Source: Chara braunii
Taxonomy: Eukaryota; Streptophyta; Charophyceae; Charales; Characeae
Reading direction: 5' to 3'
Assembly: GCA_003427395.1 (NCBI GenBank)
Contig: BFEA01000921.1
Location: forward strand, 168,989-232,988
DNA: 64,000 nt
The notes below the pieces were generated by a model, which saw only the letters and a list, made by a program, of their open reading frames with translations, had not been told where the DNA came from and made no database searches. Of this stretch, positions 34,010 to 44,134 are shown piece after piece (the stretch's first letter is position 1; every line of letters begins with the position of its first letter). Both the position numbers and the translations under genes were made by a program.

Positions 34010-35292
34010 CTCCTCGACCGTCTTTTTCTTAATAGCCTAGCTTCTTCGAGTCCGGTGAGGTCGTCGCGGGCATTGATTATGTACCGAAGCCCGCCGACTC
34101 CCTTAGGCATGGTTACTAGGTCAACATGGACCTTCTCGCCCGGAACAGTGTGGAGCGAAGGGTCCAGGGGCTCTGTGTAGTGAACGGTCGCCCTCTTTTG
34201 GCAAGCTTCATAGGTCAAACAGTACCTCTCTACTTCCCTGTAGTGTCCATCCCACCAATAAAGTCTACGGACCTTATCAAAGGTCCCTTTTACCCCTCTA
34301 TGCCCTCCGACGACCCCGTCGTGCAGTTCTTCTATGACCGCCTTCGTTTCCTCCGGATCACAAAGCACCCTCATAGAAATCGCAAACTTGGTAGGCCTCT
34401 TAAAGAGGTGCCCTCCTCGTAGGCAATACCCGAGCGCTTCCCTTCTAATAACCTCGGTGCCTTCCTCTCTGCTTGCTAGATAAAGTCCTATGTCGCGGTA
34501 CTTCCCGTCGTAAAGGTTAGCGAGGAACGTCTCCGCGCTCCCTCCTTCCTTTCGGATGGTCACCCCCACTCGCGCCCAGTTATCGGTTACTTGGATTATC
34601 TCTTCCTTGGTCATTGCTGCCCTCGCATCTTCTAACTTCTGGTAATCCTCCTCTCGGATCGGGAGTCGGGACAGCCCATCAGCGACCTGATTTTTTGCCC
34701 CGGAGATCCGCTCGACCCTATAGTCGTAGAGCCTAATATGTATCATCCACCTGGCGATAGTTGGGTCGGTCAGAGAGAAATCCTTCAGAAGGACAGCCTC
34801 TACCGCGGTCGGGTCTACTCTCAGGAGGAAACGTCACCTGTAGATGTAGTGACGAAATGTCTTTAAGCAGTGCAACACCTCTAACACTTCTTTCTTGAAT
34901 TGGCTATAGTTTCTCTCGGCGGGATTTAAGGCCCGACTCTCAAAACGAAGAGGCCTCTCTTTCCCGTTTTGATCCTTTTGGGACAGAAGTCCTCCTGTGG
35001 AACAAGGTCCAGCGTCCGTAGAAACTATGAACGGGCGATTCTCCTCATCCTCGAAGAACGGAACTCCTAGGACCTGCCCACCTTCACGAAACTCTTCTTT
35101 AAGGACCTCCATGGCCGCAGCCTGCTCGTCTCCCCAGCTCCACCCTTCCGTTTTTCTAAGAAGTTGTCTAAGGGGCTCCGCTTTCTCACTGTAGGCCTTT
35201 ATGAAGATCCTCCAGTAGCCCACCACCCCTAGAAATTGCCTAACTTCCGTTATCGATTTTAGCGGTGACGGCCAGGTCATTAATTTTTCCAA
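34006..35292 (-). pseudogene. pol: RT thumb, RNase H and integrase zinc domain of giant element
   Basis: One frame runs 35292 to 34006 with a single in-frame TGA at 34834-34836. It holds Val-Arg-Gln-Phe-Leu-Gly-Val-Val-Gly-Tyr-Trp-Arg (thumb), Phe-Ile-Val-Ser-Thr-Asp-Ala-Gly-Pro (RNase H), Ala-Asp-Gly-Leu-Ser-Arg-Leu-Pro (RNase H end) and the integrase zinc domain. In the zinc domain the usual Cys-x2-Cys reads Tyr-Glu-Ala-Cys, so a zinc-binding Cys is lost. The TGA falls in an Arg-rich place before Arg-Phe-Leu-Leu-Arg-Val-Asp-Pro. Confidence 0.9.
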
Positions 35293-36123
35293 TTCCCGGG
35301 ATCGGGCCTCCGCCTATCCCTGTCGTAGACGAAGCCCAATATCTTGATTGACGACACTCCCCAGTGACTCTTAGTCTCACTCACCACAAGGTTGGCGTCG
35401 TTTGATTTCGCAAGGACGTCCCTGACATCCCGCATGTGGTCCAGTACGAACTTTCTCACCTCGGGGAAGACCTCCGTCTCGTCCCGTTTGACTGACCCTT
35501 TTATCGGGAAGTCATCAAGGAAGACCTCCACCTTCTCCGGTATGAATTCCTTGAGGACCGCAATCATGGCCCTTTGGAATACCGCCACGTTATTCGTTTC
35601 TCATTGGTACCACCATAATTTGGACCAGCCCTAGAGGCGTATGCATAGCGGTCATGTGCCTATCTCGGTAGTCCAAGGGGATCTCATCATACCCCGAGAA
35701 GAGATCGCAAATCGAGTAGATTGAGCAACCCGCTGATCCTTTCGCGAGTAGATCCGCTTCAGGTATGGACCCTACATCCCTTATGGTGACTGCGTTGGTC
35801 CTTTGGAGATTCTGGATCCACCTCAACTTGTTGCTACCTCCCTTCCTCAAAAAGAACCATTTGTTGGAGTAGGCACTCTCACAAGGCTCTGCGACGTATG
35901 TTCTGATCTTTTCTTTGATAAAGAACACTATCTCCTCCTTCTCCTTTTGAGCGTACTTCCATTGGGGTCTATCTTTATAAGGCACATGCGGAATCGTATG
36001 GATCCGGGTAGGCTTAGCGTACCTTGGGTCGATTATTTCCCTTTCCGAGTCATCGAAGGCAATGGCTTTATCGCAGCCCCTTAGGGTCATTGTTACGCTT
36101 CTCTTTCTCCATAAGGTTTTCAT
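35280..36123 (-). pseudogene. pol: reverse transcriptase of giant element
   Basis: Segment 36123-35590 has Arg-x-x-Pro-His-Val-Pro-Tyr, then Cys-Asp-Leu-Phe-Ser-Gly-Tyr-Asp-Glu-Ile-Pro-Leu (catalytic Asp) and Met-His-Thr-Pro-Leu-Gly-Leu. A frameshift follows, and segment 35588-35280 has Val-Phe-Gln-Arg-Ala-Met and the active site Val-Phe-Leu-Asp-Asp-Phe-Pro-Ile-Lys-Gly. Both Asp pairs are kept. The Phe-Leu-Asp-Asp and DLFSGYD forms differ from the plant-type Tyr-Phe-Asp-Asp at 19.2 kb, so two gypsy lineages are present. Confidence 0.93.
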
Positions 36124-36890
36124 CCCCTATATCCATATTGGCCAACCTATCGGCCGTAATTCTTTGTCCCTCGGTCTCCTTCCTTTTCCGGATGATATCG
36201 GTGATCTCCTCCTTCGATATCGAGGTTTCCCCCGTTCTATCCCAGCTGACCGCGGCGGGTTTCACCTTTTCCGCCACCTTGACGGTTTTATATTTCTTGA
36301 TTCCGCCGGCTAGGGGGATTCCTCTCAAAAAAGACAGTCTTATGTACCCACCAAACTCCTTCTCGTCCTCCTTCTCGTATCCTACCCCGTTGATCACAAC
36401 CCGACTCCCGACATCTTCGACTTTTAATTGGTCCCCCGGGGGTTCCTTATTGGCAAGGGGTGCCTCTTCTAGACGGACTTGGCACACCTTTGATTGGGCC
36501 TCCTTCCGTCTTGGAATGCTGGTCCGATTTCGCTCATCTTGAGCGACCACGGTCTTTAGGACCACCCGGATTTCATTCGGACTCTGGATTGAGAGAGTCC
36601 GACTCCCGTTTGGTAGGTCAACTGTGGTAGCGTGAACCACGCTCAGCCAGGTTCTTCCGAGGATCAACTCCGAGGAACACTCCTTCACCGAAAATATTGG
36701 GACCGACGCCTCGACACCCGCGACCTCGATCACGAGGTTGTGACACACCCCTTCTGCCGGCTGTAGCTTGTTATCCGCTACGACCATCGACATTGATATC
36801 CCTCTATCTATTTCCAACCCTAACTCCCGGGCAATGAAGTCTCTACATACTGTGGATTCGGCATCTTCTTTCCACTCACCACAGCTTGGA
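36068..36890 (-). pseudogene. pol: aspartic protease region of giant element
   Basis: The frame holds Asp-Phe-Ile-Ala-Arg-Glu-Leu-Gly-Leu and Glu-Leu-Ile-Leu-Gly-Arg-Thr-Trp-Leu, the flank and C-terminal motifs of gypsy proteases. Where Asp-Ser/Thr-Gly should lie I read Asp-Ala-Glu-Ser-Thr-Val. The catalytic Gly is therefore absent, or the true motif lies in another frame. A Lys/Glu-rich linker of ~150 residues leads to RT. It overlaps the Gag frame near 36820-36890, so a frameshift joins Gag and protease. Confidence 0.75.
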
Positions 36891-38508
36891 GCTGGCCGCT
36901 CTCTAATACATAGAACTCCTCTTCTCCCGAGAAGAAGTTTACCGGCAGCTCCTCCATGGTGATCCGGGAGGACTGCACTTCCTCCTTGGCTGGACCATCC
37001 CCGGGAACCGTGGGTCCTCCGGCGAGCGGGACTCTCACTTTCTTCGTGATGCTTAGGAGTTCTTCCCTAGCACTCTTGCTGTCCACCAAGTATTCCAGAA
37101 GCGTGCACTTCATAGGCTGCATTAGGGTCCTCCGTAGGGGAGCTACCGTGTCTATCTCTTCTAAGGTGCATTTCATCTCGAACTTTTTCGGCCCCCTCTT
37201 TCTAGGTGATTTTGGTGAGGTGGGTTCCTCTTTCCTTTCTTCCGCGCCTTTGGCGTCGGCCATCGGTTGGTCGTCGTCGCCGCTCCTTCTTCCTCCATCT
37301 CCCGCCTCGCTCTCCTTGCCCGTAGACGTCTCGGCCCCAACTTGGGTTCTTACCCTTAGGCAAGGCCCTTCGTCTTCAGGCTGGGTCTCAACGAACTTGA
37401 TGCTTGACACATGGGGTTCCCTAATGGACACGCCTCCTGATGATTCTGTCATTTGGACATGGGATGAGTTGGAGGTACCCCCAACCTCGGACTTCTTCCC
37501 CAACCTTGCCTCCTGGAGGGCTATCCTCTTGTCCACATTCATCTTCATTGAGGGATAGAAGGAGACTGCTTCCCCATCATCTCCCCAAACTACCCACTTA
37601 CTCTCATTCAATTTCACTACCCCCAACCTTAGGGCTTCCGTAAGGTAAGGGCATTCTCGCTTGATGTGACCCTCCTCGTTGCAATAGACACACCCGCTAC
37701 GAGGCGGCGGGTTGTAAGGGCGGGGAGCGACCTGAGCGGGTGCTCCCTTTGCCGCGAGAGGTCCGGTAGGCGGCAACGTTCTAGCTTGACTGACCTCTGG
37801 TCGAGCCCCCATGCCTCTCGGTTGGGGAGGGTCTCCTCACCTTCCATCCCTTGCATCCTTCCACTGGGAATTTCCCCATTCGGAGGTACGATTCCCTCCG
37901 GCCTCTCGATCGGCCCTCCGACTTACTTGATTGCCAGGTTCGTTCTGCCAACCCGGGGGTCCTCCTCCCCAGCGCTGGGCGGGGGGCCCTAGAGGCTGCC
38001 TTTCATTACCACGAGGACTGTCCCCATTTTGGGAGCGCATACTCCGGAGTGCCATGTCCAGACTTTCCTTCATATATTCCCGTACGTCTACACCTCCTCC
38101 GGTGAAGACTACTTCGGCGACCCTCTCAAAATTAGCGGAGTCCCTAGGGCCTTTTTCGAGGACCTCCCTCCTCTTCTCCTCAGGCAGGTGCAACATGAAC
38201 ATCACGCACCTGTCGACTTCCGAAAGCATCCCTCTATCCACCAAGGCCTGGGACAAGCGTTTGAACCGTCGCGTAAAAGCCACCAGACTTTCTTGTTCTC
38301 CTTTCGTCACCCGACACAGCCCCTCTATCGTGGGGATCATGTCGTCACACGCAAAGATCCTCAGTAGGCTGGTTTTGAAGGTCTTCCACCTTCCATCAGA
38401 CGGATATACGACCCTGATGGCCTGGTCCAGCTCCGGGTCCGGATGTTGTACGAAGTGGTCGATCCACTCTTTTTTCGAAAACGTTTTCGGTAGGCGTAGC
38501 TCTCCCAC
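36820..38508 (-). pseudogene. gag: Gag of giant element: capsid and zinc knuckle
   Basis: The frame from 38508 to 36820 is continuous except for one TGA at 37837-37839. The first ~130 residues are a helical capsid-like region (Ile-Asp-His-Phe-Val-Gln-His, Phe-Lys-Thr-Ser-Leu-Leu-Arg-Ile-Phe, Phe-Thr-Arg-Arg-Phe) in the style of retrotransposon Gag. After a Gly/Pro/Arg-rich linker comes the zinc knuckle Cys-Val-Tyr-Cys-Asn-Glu-Glu-Gly-His-Ile-Lys-Arg-Glu-Cys. A long Lys/Glu/Ser-rich spacer leads into the protease. Confidence 0.9.
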
Positions 38509-39617
38509 TTTTCCACGAACCCGGTCACGTCCCTTCCGTTAAAGTAGAGCGACTCTAGCCCTAGGTTTACATCGTAATAAGGGACTCGGTGATCGTCATA
38601 TCGACGGAAGTAAGGTCTGTCGGCCGGCCCATCTAACGCTGGATCGTAAGGTTTGTACCAGAAAGGGTCCAAATCCTCCATCCGGGGTCGATGTCTCGGA
38701 GGTCCCAATGGTTCCTCCTCCTTGCGAACCCCATAACCTGGGTCCTCGCGTTCTCAGTGCATGGACTCCGGGGCCCTGGCCCCTCTCCAGACATCTCTGG
38801 GTCCTCCCGTATTCCTGCCTACTGCCTTTTCTCGCACCCAAGCGAAACCGATCTCCCTGCTTGCCCATCTTCGCGGTCCTCCCCCGATCTCGGTTGGTCA
38901 TCCGTCCCCAAGTTCCCTCCTCCTCAGGCCCCCTTCCTCGCTCCTCCTTGGTGCCCAACATCCAGCCCTGTCGTGAGGGCACTCCTGCCCCTCGCCGATT
39001 CTCTCTTCCACGTGGTCCGCCCATCGGGTTTCGACGGGGAAGCCCGTTGTGGCTTTGGCCACCCTTTCTCTCATAGGGACGCGTGGTTCCATTTCTCGGT
39101 GCAAATGCTCATCCGAGCTAGCTCGCGGTTTAGTAGTTTTCTCCCCGATGGTTCTTCCTGGCTCCTTAGGGCCCTGCCCATAGCCTCTACCCCTTTGGTC
39201 ACTCCTTCGGTTGTCTTGCTCAATCTCACCTTTAACTCGGCGTCTTCCTCGGCTCGCCCCATCGTGGCGGTCTTGGGTGATTGGGCTACCCCATGCTCCA
39301 CCACACTTTCCATGCACCAGTTCTCAGTCGCTCTCCTCGATAGAGTCACTCCCTCGGCTGGTCGTCCCACTACTCTCCTCTGAGCCTCTTCCTTCTTTAC
39401 TCGATCCTTGTATCTCATTATCCCCTTCAGACCCCTCGCTAGTCACCATCCACCAAGAGTCCCGCAGTTTCTTCTCCTCGCTAACGGTCAGCGCAAGATT
39501 GACAATCTCCTGGTCTGAGATGCCCCTAGTCCCTTCTTGCGCGCACCGCCTAATCAGGTCTCTATCCACCTCGCCGGCCTGTCCGGAGAACAGGGGTTTG
39601 ATGAAATCGCCAACCAA
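38361..39617 (-). pseudogene. gag: Gag N-terminal region of giant element, frameshifted
   Basis: Segments 39617-39324, 39418-39071, 39024-38596 and 38708-38361 lie in different frames. The last reads Asp-Pro-Phe-Trp-Tyr, then Leu-Tyr-Phe-Asn-Gly-Arg-Asp-Val-Thr-Gly-Phe-Val-Glu-Lys-Trp-Glu, and continues into the capsid frame at ~38,480 by a frameshift. The earlier segments are Glu/Lys/Ser-rich and poorly constrained. The Gag start cannot be fixed; it must follow the last accessory module, which ends at 39624. Confidence 0.65.
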
Positions 39618-39623
39618 AGCCCA

Positions 39624-40180
39624 TCACTCAAAATCCGTGAGCTCTAGGGACTCCCAACACAGAGTGAACGGCTCGTGCCCCTTTTCTTCCCCCAGGGGAA
39701 ATTTCTCAATTATCGGTCCTCTAATTTGGACTTTCCTCACTGCGTCGTCGTCGGGGTAGAGCAATCGGTAGACCCAAGCAGGAATCTCCCAGGTTCTCCC
39801 GTGGGCCGCCCAAGGGATCTCTAACCGCCCTCGGTATTCAACCTTTTCTATCTCACGCCTTCCTGTCACTCCCCCTCTCAACCTTCTAAGTCGGTCTCGG
39901 TGTCTCTCCGCTATACTCAGAGGGTCCTTTCCTTCTGCCAAGTCTGTAGCAAAGAACTGCCTGTCGTCGGGAGACAAGTAGATCTCAGCTCTTCGTGTGC
40001 GGGTTCCGTCTTCTGAGACTATCGAGAAACGGACTAGCGTTTCTTCCCCGTATATTTCGAAGAATTCTGTAGTGACCTCTCCTTCTTCCTCAATTCTAGG
40101 AAGGGTCACTCCATACCTAGATCCCGTCTTCCAGGCTGGTTCCAAGATTCCGATAGGGTCTCCCCTATCGTACCTAATTA
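39624..40180 (-). CDS. accessory module 6 of giant element, fused A-B
   Basis: The frame opens near 40180 without a clear ATG and ends at 39624. The A part reads Glu-Thr-Leu-Val-Arg-Phe-Ser-Ile-Val, loop, Ala-Glu-Ile-Tyr-Leu-Ser-Pro-Asp-Asp. The B part reads Trp-Glu-Ile-Pro-Ala-Trp-Val-Tyr-Arg-Leu-Leu-Tyr-Pro and Phe-Thr-Leu-Cys-Trp-Glu-Ser. It is the last module before gag. The start may once have been an ATG now changed. Function unknown; it shares the A-B architecture with 41676-42335 and 6352-6993. Confidence 0.55.
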
Positions 40181-40189
40181 TTGGCCGGC

Positions 40190-40663
40190 TTACCCTACCC
40201 GAGCCAACCTCTCCGCCGCCTCGACGAGTGAGTCCTCACACCTTTCTCGAAAGCCTTCGCCTTGCTCGAGTATCGTTCGACGTAATGCCTGTTCGTACTC
40301 ACCCGACCTATCCCAAAAACGCGCCTCCACTAGGTGCACCTTGGCCTCGAGTAGGTTTCCAAGCCACCTAGAGTCCTCCTCAAATCTTCCCTCGACCTTC
40401 GACAGTGGTTCTCTCCACGTTCTAGAGAACCTCAGTCCTGTTGCCCCCCTAATAGCGATCGAAAACCTTGCTAAGGTAGTCCAGGACCTCCTTTTCCACA
40501 AGGCCTGTCGCCGAACCTCGACAAGGAAGCTCTTCAAGGCCCTAACCACTTGGTCTTCTCGGCCTCGGCCAAGATCCGCTCCTCTTACTATCTGGACCTC
40601 GGCGTCGTCGTCCCTTGTCTCCAACTCCCAATCTATCGAGCTCGAGGTGTAGGTGGCTCTCAT
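40190..40663 (-). CDS. accessory module 5 of giant element, divergent A-type
   Basis: A 157-codon frame from an ATG. The last ~55 residues resemble the A-domain end: Ala-Lys-Val-His-Leu-Val-Glu-Ala-Arg-Phe-Trp, then Leu-Arg-Arg-Thr-Ile-Leu-Glu-Gln-Gly and a Glu/Arg-rich helix. The first half (Asp/Arg-rich) has no clear match. A B-type part is not visible, so the module is either reduced or partly unrecognisable. Confidence 0.45.
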   Translation of the reverse strand: MRATYTSSSIDWELETRDDDAEVQIVRGADLGRGREDQVVRALKSFLVEVRRQALWKRRSWTTLARFSIAIRGATGLRFSRTWREPLSKVEGRFEEDSRWLGNLLEAKVHLVEARFWDRSGEYEQALRRTILEQGEGFRERCEDSLVEAAERLARVG

Positions 40664-40852
40664 GCCTCTCCTCTCCCGGAGAGTAGCTCCTCTTTTAAGT
40701 CATCTAGTATTTTGATCACGGTAGTCTCTAACAACTTGATCCTCCGTTAGGCTCCTGGCCTCACCCTCCTTTCCTCTTCCCAGCAAAGGGCCAATATTCG
40801 GCACAACTCTGCCCTAACCCTTTCTAAACCCACTAGTTCACCGATGTCAGGC

Positions 40853-41599
40853 TCACTCATGCCTCAAATTCCTCCGCCGACAGGCTATAGCTATCCGTAT
40901 GAGATCCGACGGGTCTAATCCTTCTAACCCCGCCTCACAGATTTTGCCCAAGTATCTCCAGGTAATGGTTGAAACCTTTACGTGTTGGCCCCAACCCTCA
41001 AAGGCGTAGCCCCGACCCTCTAGTGACGACCAATTGTCCTCGTATGGGCTCTGAAGGCACCAGGTGAATAGGGAATGCAGGTCCGACGTTGTGAACCGAA
41101 ATTGGTTCAGGATCGCGATCCTACATCCCACCGCCTTCCGGACCGCTTCCGAGGGATAAATCCGCTCAAGGATGAATCGAGGGACTCTGACGAGGTCACT
41201 GTCGAAAAACTGAGGTATTTCTTCCCAACCTGTGTAGGTCACTCAGCAGATCCTAGGGCACTCCCCTCGAGGCTTTGCCTCCTCCACAAGCCTCTCAAGA
41301 CGTGCTTGAATCGTCGGCACGTCCACAAGCGGGTCCTCTCTCAATTTCAAGTTGCGGACTATCTCCAGAAACCCCTCCTTAGAGAGGAACACTGTGGCCT
41401 CTCCGACCACCAACCCCTCTCCACTGCTCACTGTCAATCGAACGAATGCTCTCTCTTGGCGGATCTCTGCTACTTCCCTTCGAATGACCCTTGGCCGGTC
41501 CTTTTGACTTTCCTTGGATAGTGAGACGTGGACAACCTCTCCTTCCCCACTCACGGGCTCTATCGAGGCCCAAAGAGTTCCTGGAACCCCTCTTATCAA
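40853..41599 (-). pseudogene. accessory module 4 of giant element, A-B with one in-frame TGA
   Basis: A single frame spans both domains, broken only by TGA at 41243-41245. A part: Arg-Ala-Phe-Val-Arg-Leu-Thr-Val, loop, Glu-Ala-Thr-Val-Phe-Leu-Ser-Lys-Glu-Gly-Phe. B part: Val-Pro-Arg-Phe-Ile-Leu-Glu-Arg-Ile-Tyr-Pro-Ser-Glu-Ala-Val-Arg-Lys-Ala-Val and Leu-Phe-Thr-Trp-Cys. An extra ~65 residues follow with no counterpart in other modules. The frame upstream of 41599 has a stop, so the start is unclear; an ATG in another frame at ~41606 suggests a frameshift. Confidence 0.55.
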
Positions 41600-41675
41600 C
41601 GAGCTTCATATCCCCGCCGGTTAGCCACCTGTTCTTCCCCAAAGAGGCGGCGTACGGGATGTTTGCGACGTGAGC

Positions 41676-42335
41676 TCAGACCCCCTCAAACTCTGAGACT
41701 CTTAACCTCTCGAATATAGAGGATAGCTCTCCCCTCGGGAGAACCCCAACGTCTACACACCGCGTGTAGAGCCAAAACAAACCCCTTGTCCGCACTCCGG
41801 ATTCCCGAGCGGCTTTAAGTACCGCCACCACCCTTTCCTCCGGGTCTCTCAGGAATGAGCGTGCCAGAAATTGGCGCAGCTTCGCGTGGAGGACTCCGGA
41901 CTCACGAGGAACCTCTCCTGGTTCGGCGAAGGACACCTGTGTCCACGACTCGAAGGTCCCCTCCTCATAATCACCTAGTACCAGGCTGTTTGCTAACAAC
42001 CTTGCCGACTCACAGTACTCCGTATGGGTCTCTTGGCCTGTTACTAACCCCCTCCACACTTCAGTCCACGTGTCCTCGTTGAGGAAGATCATAGCTTGAA
42101 TCTCTAGGAAACGACCGAGGTCTGGCGGACCTCCTCTTTGCACTCCTTCCTTCCCGGTGAGCCTGCAAGCTCGAAGTTCAACCCACACGTAGGCCCCTTC
42201 TCGGATGACTCCGCCTTTCTCAATGCTCATCCAGTAAGGTGTCACGCGAGGGTCTCCCGGAATCAAGACTTTACCCGAGTCACTAGCCTCTATTGCCTCT
42301 ACCACCCCGTTTTCACTGAGCACAAATCTCACCAT
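41676..42335 (-). CDS. accessory module 3 of giant element, intact A-B protein (219 codons)
   Basis: This is the best reference copy, running from an ATG to TGA without a break. A domain, residues ~48-100: Ala-Tyr-Val-Trp-Val-Glu-Leu, loop, Ala-Met-Ile-Phe-Leu-Asn-Glu-Asp-Thr-Trp, then Leu-Val-Thr-Gly. B domain, residues ~145-215: Leu-Arg-Gln-Phe-Leu-Ala-Arg-Ser-Phe, Arg-Val-Val-Ala-Val-Leu, Leu-Phe-Trp-Leu-Tyr-Thr-Arg-Cys-Val-Asp, Glu-Leu-Ser-Ser-Ile-Phe-Glu-Arg-Leu. No signal peptide, membrane segment or catalytic motif is evident. It lies on the gag-pol strand. Retention of a full frame while Gag and Pol are broken is notable. Confidence 0.65.
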   Translation of the reverse strand: MVRFVLSENGVVEAIEASDSGKVLIPGDPRVTPYWMSIEKGGVIREGAYVWVELRACRLTGKEGVQRGGPPDLGRFLEIQAMIFLNEDTWTEVWRGLVTGQETHTEYCESARLLANSLVLGDYEEGTFESWTQVSFAEPGEVPRESGVLHAKLRQFLARSFLRDPEERVVAVLKAARESGVRTRGLFWLYTRCVDVGVLPRGELSSIFERLRVSEFEGV

Positions 42336-42453
42336 CTACCAACGCCGTTTTGAAAACCCACCGGCGGTATCTTTCCGGTGAGAGAGTAAAGGGTTTCTCT
42401 AGGGACCGCAATCTCCTAAAAATACCCCAAAGCTTCCCGCGGGGAGGGATACC

Positions 42454-43000
42454 CTAATCGATACAATGCGTGTACAGCGTCCAGAGGGCCCCAAAGGGTA
42501 ATCTCAAACTCCTTCCTCTTTCCAGGAGTCTCACCACTCTTCCCTCACTTTCTCTTGAGAACACAAAATCTGGGACCCACACGGTCACAGGGTAACTTGC
42601 CCTTGGGAGTTCGCCTTCCCTGGCGAACCTCTCGGCTTCCAACGCCTCAAACTCAAACTCCTTTCGGACCCTATCTATCCACCTCCTTTTGACTTCTCTA
42701 GCCTCCCTCATTAACAAGTCCAGCCCAACCCCTTGGCCCAAGACCAGGGGTACAATAATCTTCGATCAAGCCTCCGACTTGACGAAGATTATCGAGGTGA
42801 CTTTAAGACACACCTCTGTCGCTCTCTCCTCCGCCTCTTCCGATTCTACCCATACGAAATTTCCTTCGGTCGTAATCTCCCCTCCTTCTAACCTTCTTCA
42901 GTCAGGGATTCTCCCGTTGCTTGGAACCAGGCTACACACCCCTCGCTCGTCTAGAGAGGACTCAACAAACCTACCGATGCTCCGAGCACATCGAACCATT
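42454..43000 (-). pseudogene. accessory module 2 of giant element, broken A-B
   Basis: From ~43000 the frame gives Gly-Asn-Phe-Val-Trp-Val-Glu-Ser, loop, Thr-Ser-Ile-Ile-Phe-Val (A signature) with stops near 42900 and 42766. The open part 42741-42454 then gives Val-Pro-Asp-Phe-Val-Phe-Ser-Arg, Val-Val-Arg-Leu-Leu and Leu-Trp-Thr-Leu-Tyr-Thr-His-Cys-Ile-Asp (B signature). It ends at the Cys-Ile-Asp, earlier than other B domains. Confidence 0.5.
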
Positions 43001-43004
43001 CATT

Positions 43005-43692
43005 CTAACCCACCTTTTGGTGGACTCCAAACACCCTTTGGTACCGGTAGTCTTGCCCGCCTTCACGATCTCTCTCCGACTCCAGAGAGATCCTCTCCCG
43101 GATCCGATCTGCTCTAACCCCGTACGACACCGGGTTGTCCATGCAATAGGAGTAGAACCAATGGAGCGAGCGAAAGGATAGGCCTCTCCTTCTCTCTCGC
43201 CTTATAGACCTCACTACTTTTTCGTACACAGCCCCTTCTCCACACACCCTCCTGAAGACGTAAGAAGGGAGATAGTCTGGACGCAACCCGTAGCTCGAGG
43301 ATATTCCTCGTCTCGGGCGCAAGTTACCCTCAGGCGGAAAGGCAGGCTATGCAGTGGTCCGCCCGATACCACCCCAAGGCCCAGTGGGTAACGTACTCGA
43401 CCCACGCCTCTCGACTCAAATAGACCGTGCCCTCGGCACGAACTGCTGCTCGTCGGGCCTTCCCTCCGTTCCTAGGCCTATTCTTGGTCCACTGATCTCC
43501 TTCCCAAATGCCTACGGCAAATCGTGCCCAAAGAAAGACACCCTTCTCAAGCTCCACCCCTCTCTCACGCCCCGCTAGGTACCTCTCCGTACAATGATCC
43601 AAGGGGATACTAAAGCATTCTCGTTCTTTGAGAAGGTTAGCCTTCTCGATTTTTACTCTGTCGTCTTCTCCTGCCTCTACAATCCTAACCAT
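43005..43692 (-). pseudogene. accessory module 1 of giant element, A and B split by frameshift
   Basis: The A part (43692-43330, ATG start) reads Val-Phe-Leu-Trp-Ala-Arg-Phe, loop, Gly-Thr-Val-Tyr-Leu-Ser-Arg-Glu-Ala-Trp-Val-Glu-Tyr-Val and Trp-Ala-Leu-Gly. The B part starts ~8 bases after its TGA in another frame (43322-43005): Leu-Pro-Ser-Tyr-Val-Phe-Arg-Arg-Val, Val-Val-Arg-Ser-Ile-Arg-Arg, Leu-His-Trp-Phe-Tyr-Ser-Tyr-Cys-Met-Asp-Asn. An ancestral fused A-B gene is the simplest reading. It follows the D pair and precedes module 2. Confidence 0.55.
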
Positions 43693-43771
43693 ACCCCTCC
43701 TGGCTCCACACTACCTCTCTAATGGTCTCCACCAAATACGCTTGCCGGCTCAAGTCCTAACTCCCCTAGAC

Positions 43772-44134
43772 TCATAAGCTCTCCACAATCTCGTCTATGA
43801 TCGCTACAAATACTTTCCACCCGTCCGACCCATCCAGATATGCCTCCGGTATCACAAGGGCAGGTCGCCCGCCTTGCCGGAAGGTTCGATACCCCAACGT
43901 ATAGAAATATCTAATCCAGTAGTGCCCTAAAATCTCTCTCTCTAGCTGAGCATGTCCAACCGCTTCTTCCCAACTATTTAGGAAGTTTCCCCCTCGGTCA
44001 GTCCATTCTTCCACGTAAAGTGTTATAGCGAAGTCCCATGTCCACAGGTAAAAATTGTAGCACCATACATTTACACCCCCACGGCCTCCCGCGCTAATGC
44101 CTGCTGGTTCAAACTCCAGAGCCCCTAAGCTCAT
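43772..44134 (-). CDS. family D accessory protein, copy 2
   Basis: A 120-codon frame from the ATG at 44134, chosen because it matches the start of copy 1; the frame is also open upstream. Shared blocks: Gly-Gly-Val-(Asn/Asp)-Val-Trp-Cys-Tyr, Trp-Thr-x-Asp-Phe, Tyr-Val-Glu-Glu, Tyr-Phe-Tyr-x-Leu-Gly-Tyr-Arg-Thr, Gly-Gly-Arg-Pro-Ala-x-Val-Ile-Pro and Ala-Tyr-Leu-Asp-Gly-Ser-Asp-Gly-Trp. Its ATG overlaps the TGA of copy 1 (ATGA). It is small and aromatic-rich, with no membrane segment. I do not recognise the family. Confidence 0.65.
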   Translation of the reverse strand: MSLGALEFEPAGISAGGRGGVNVWCYNFYLWTWDFAITLYVEEWTDRGGNFLNSWEEAVGHAQLEREILGHYWIRYFYTLGYRTFRQGGRPALVIPEAYLDGSDGWKVFVAIIDEIVESL

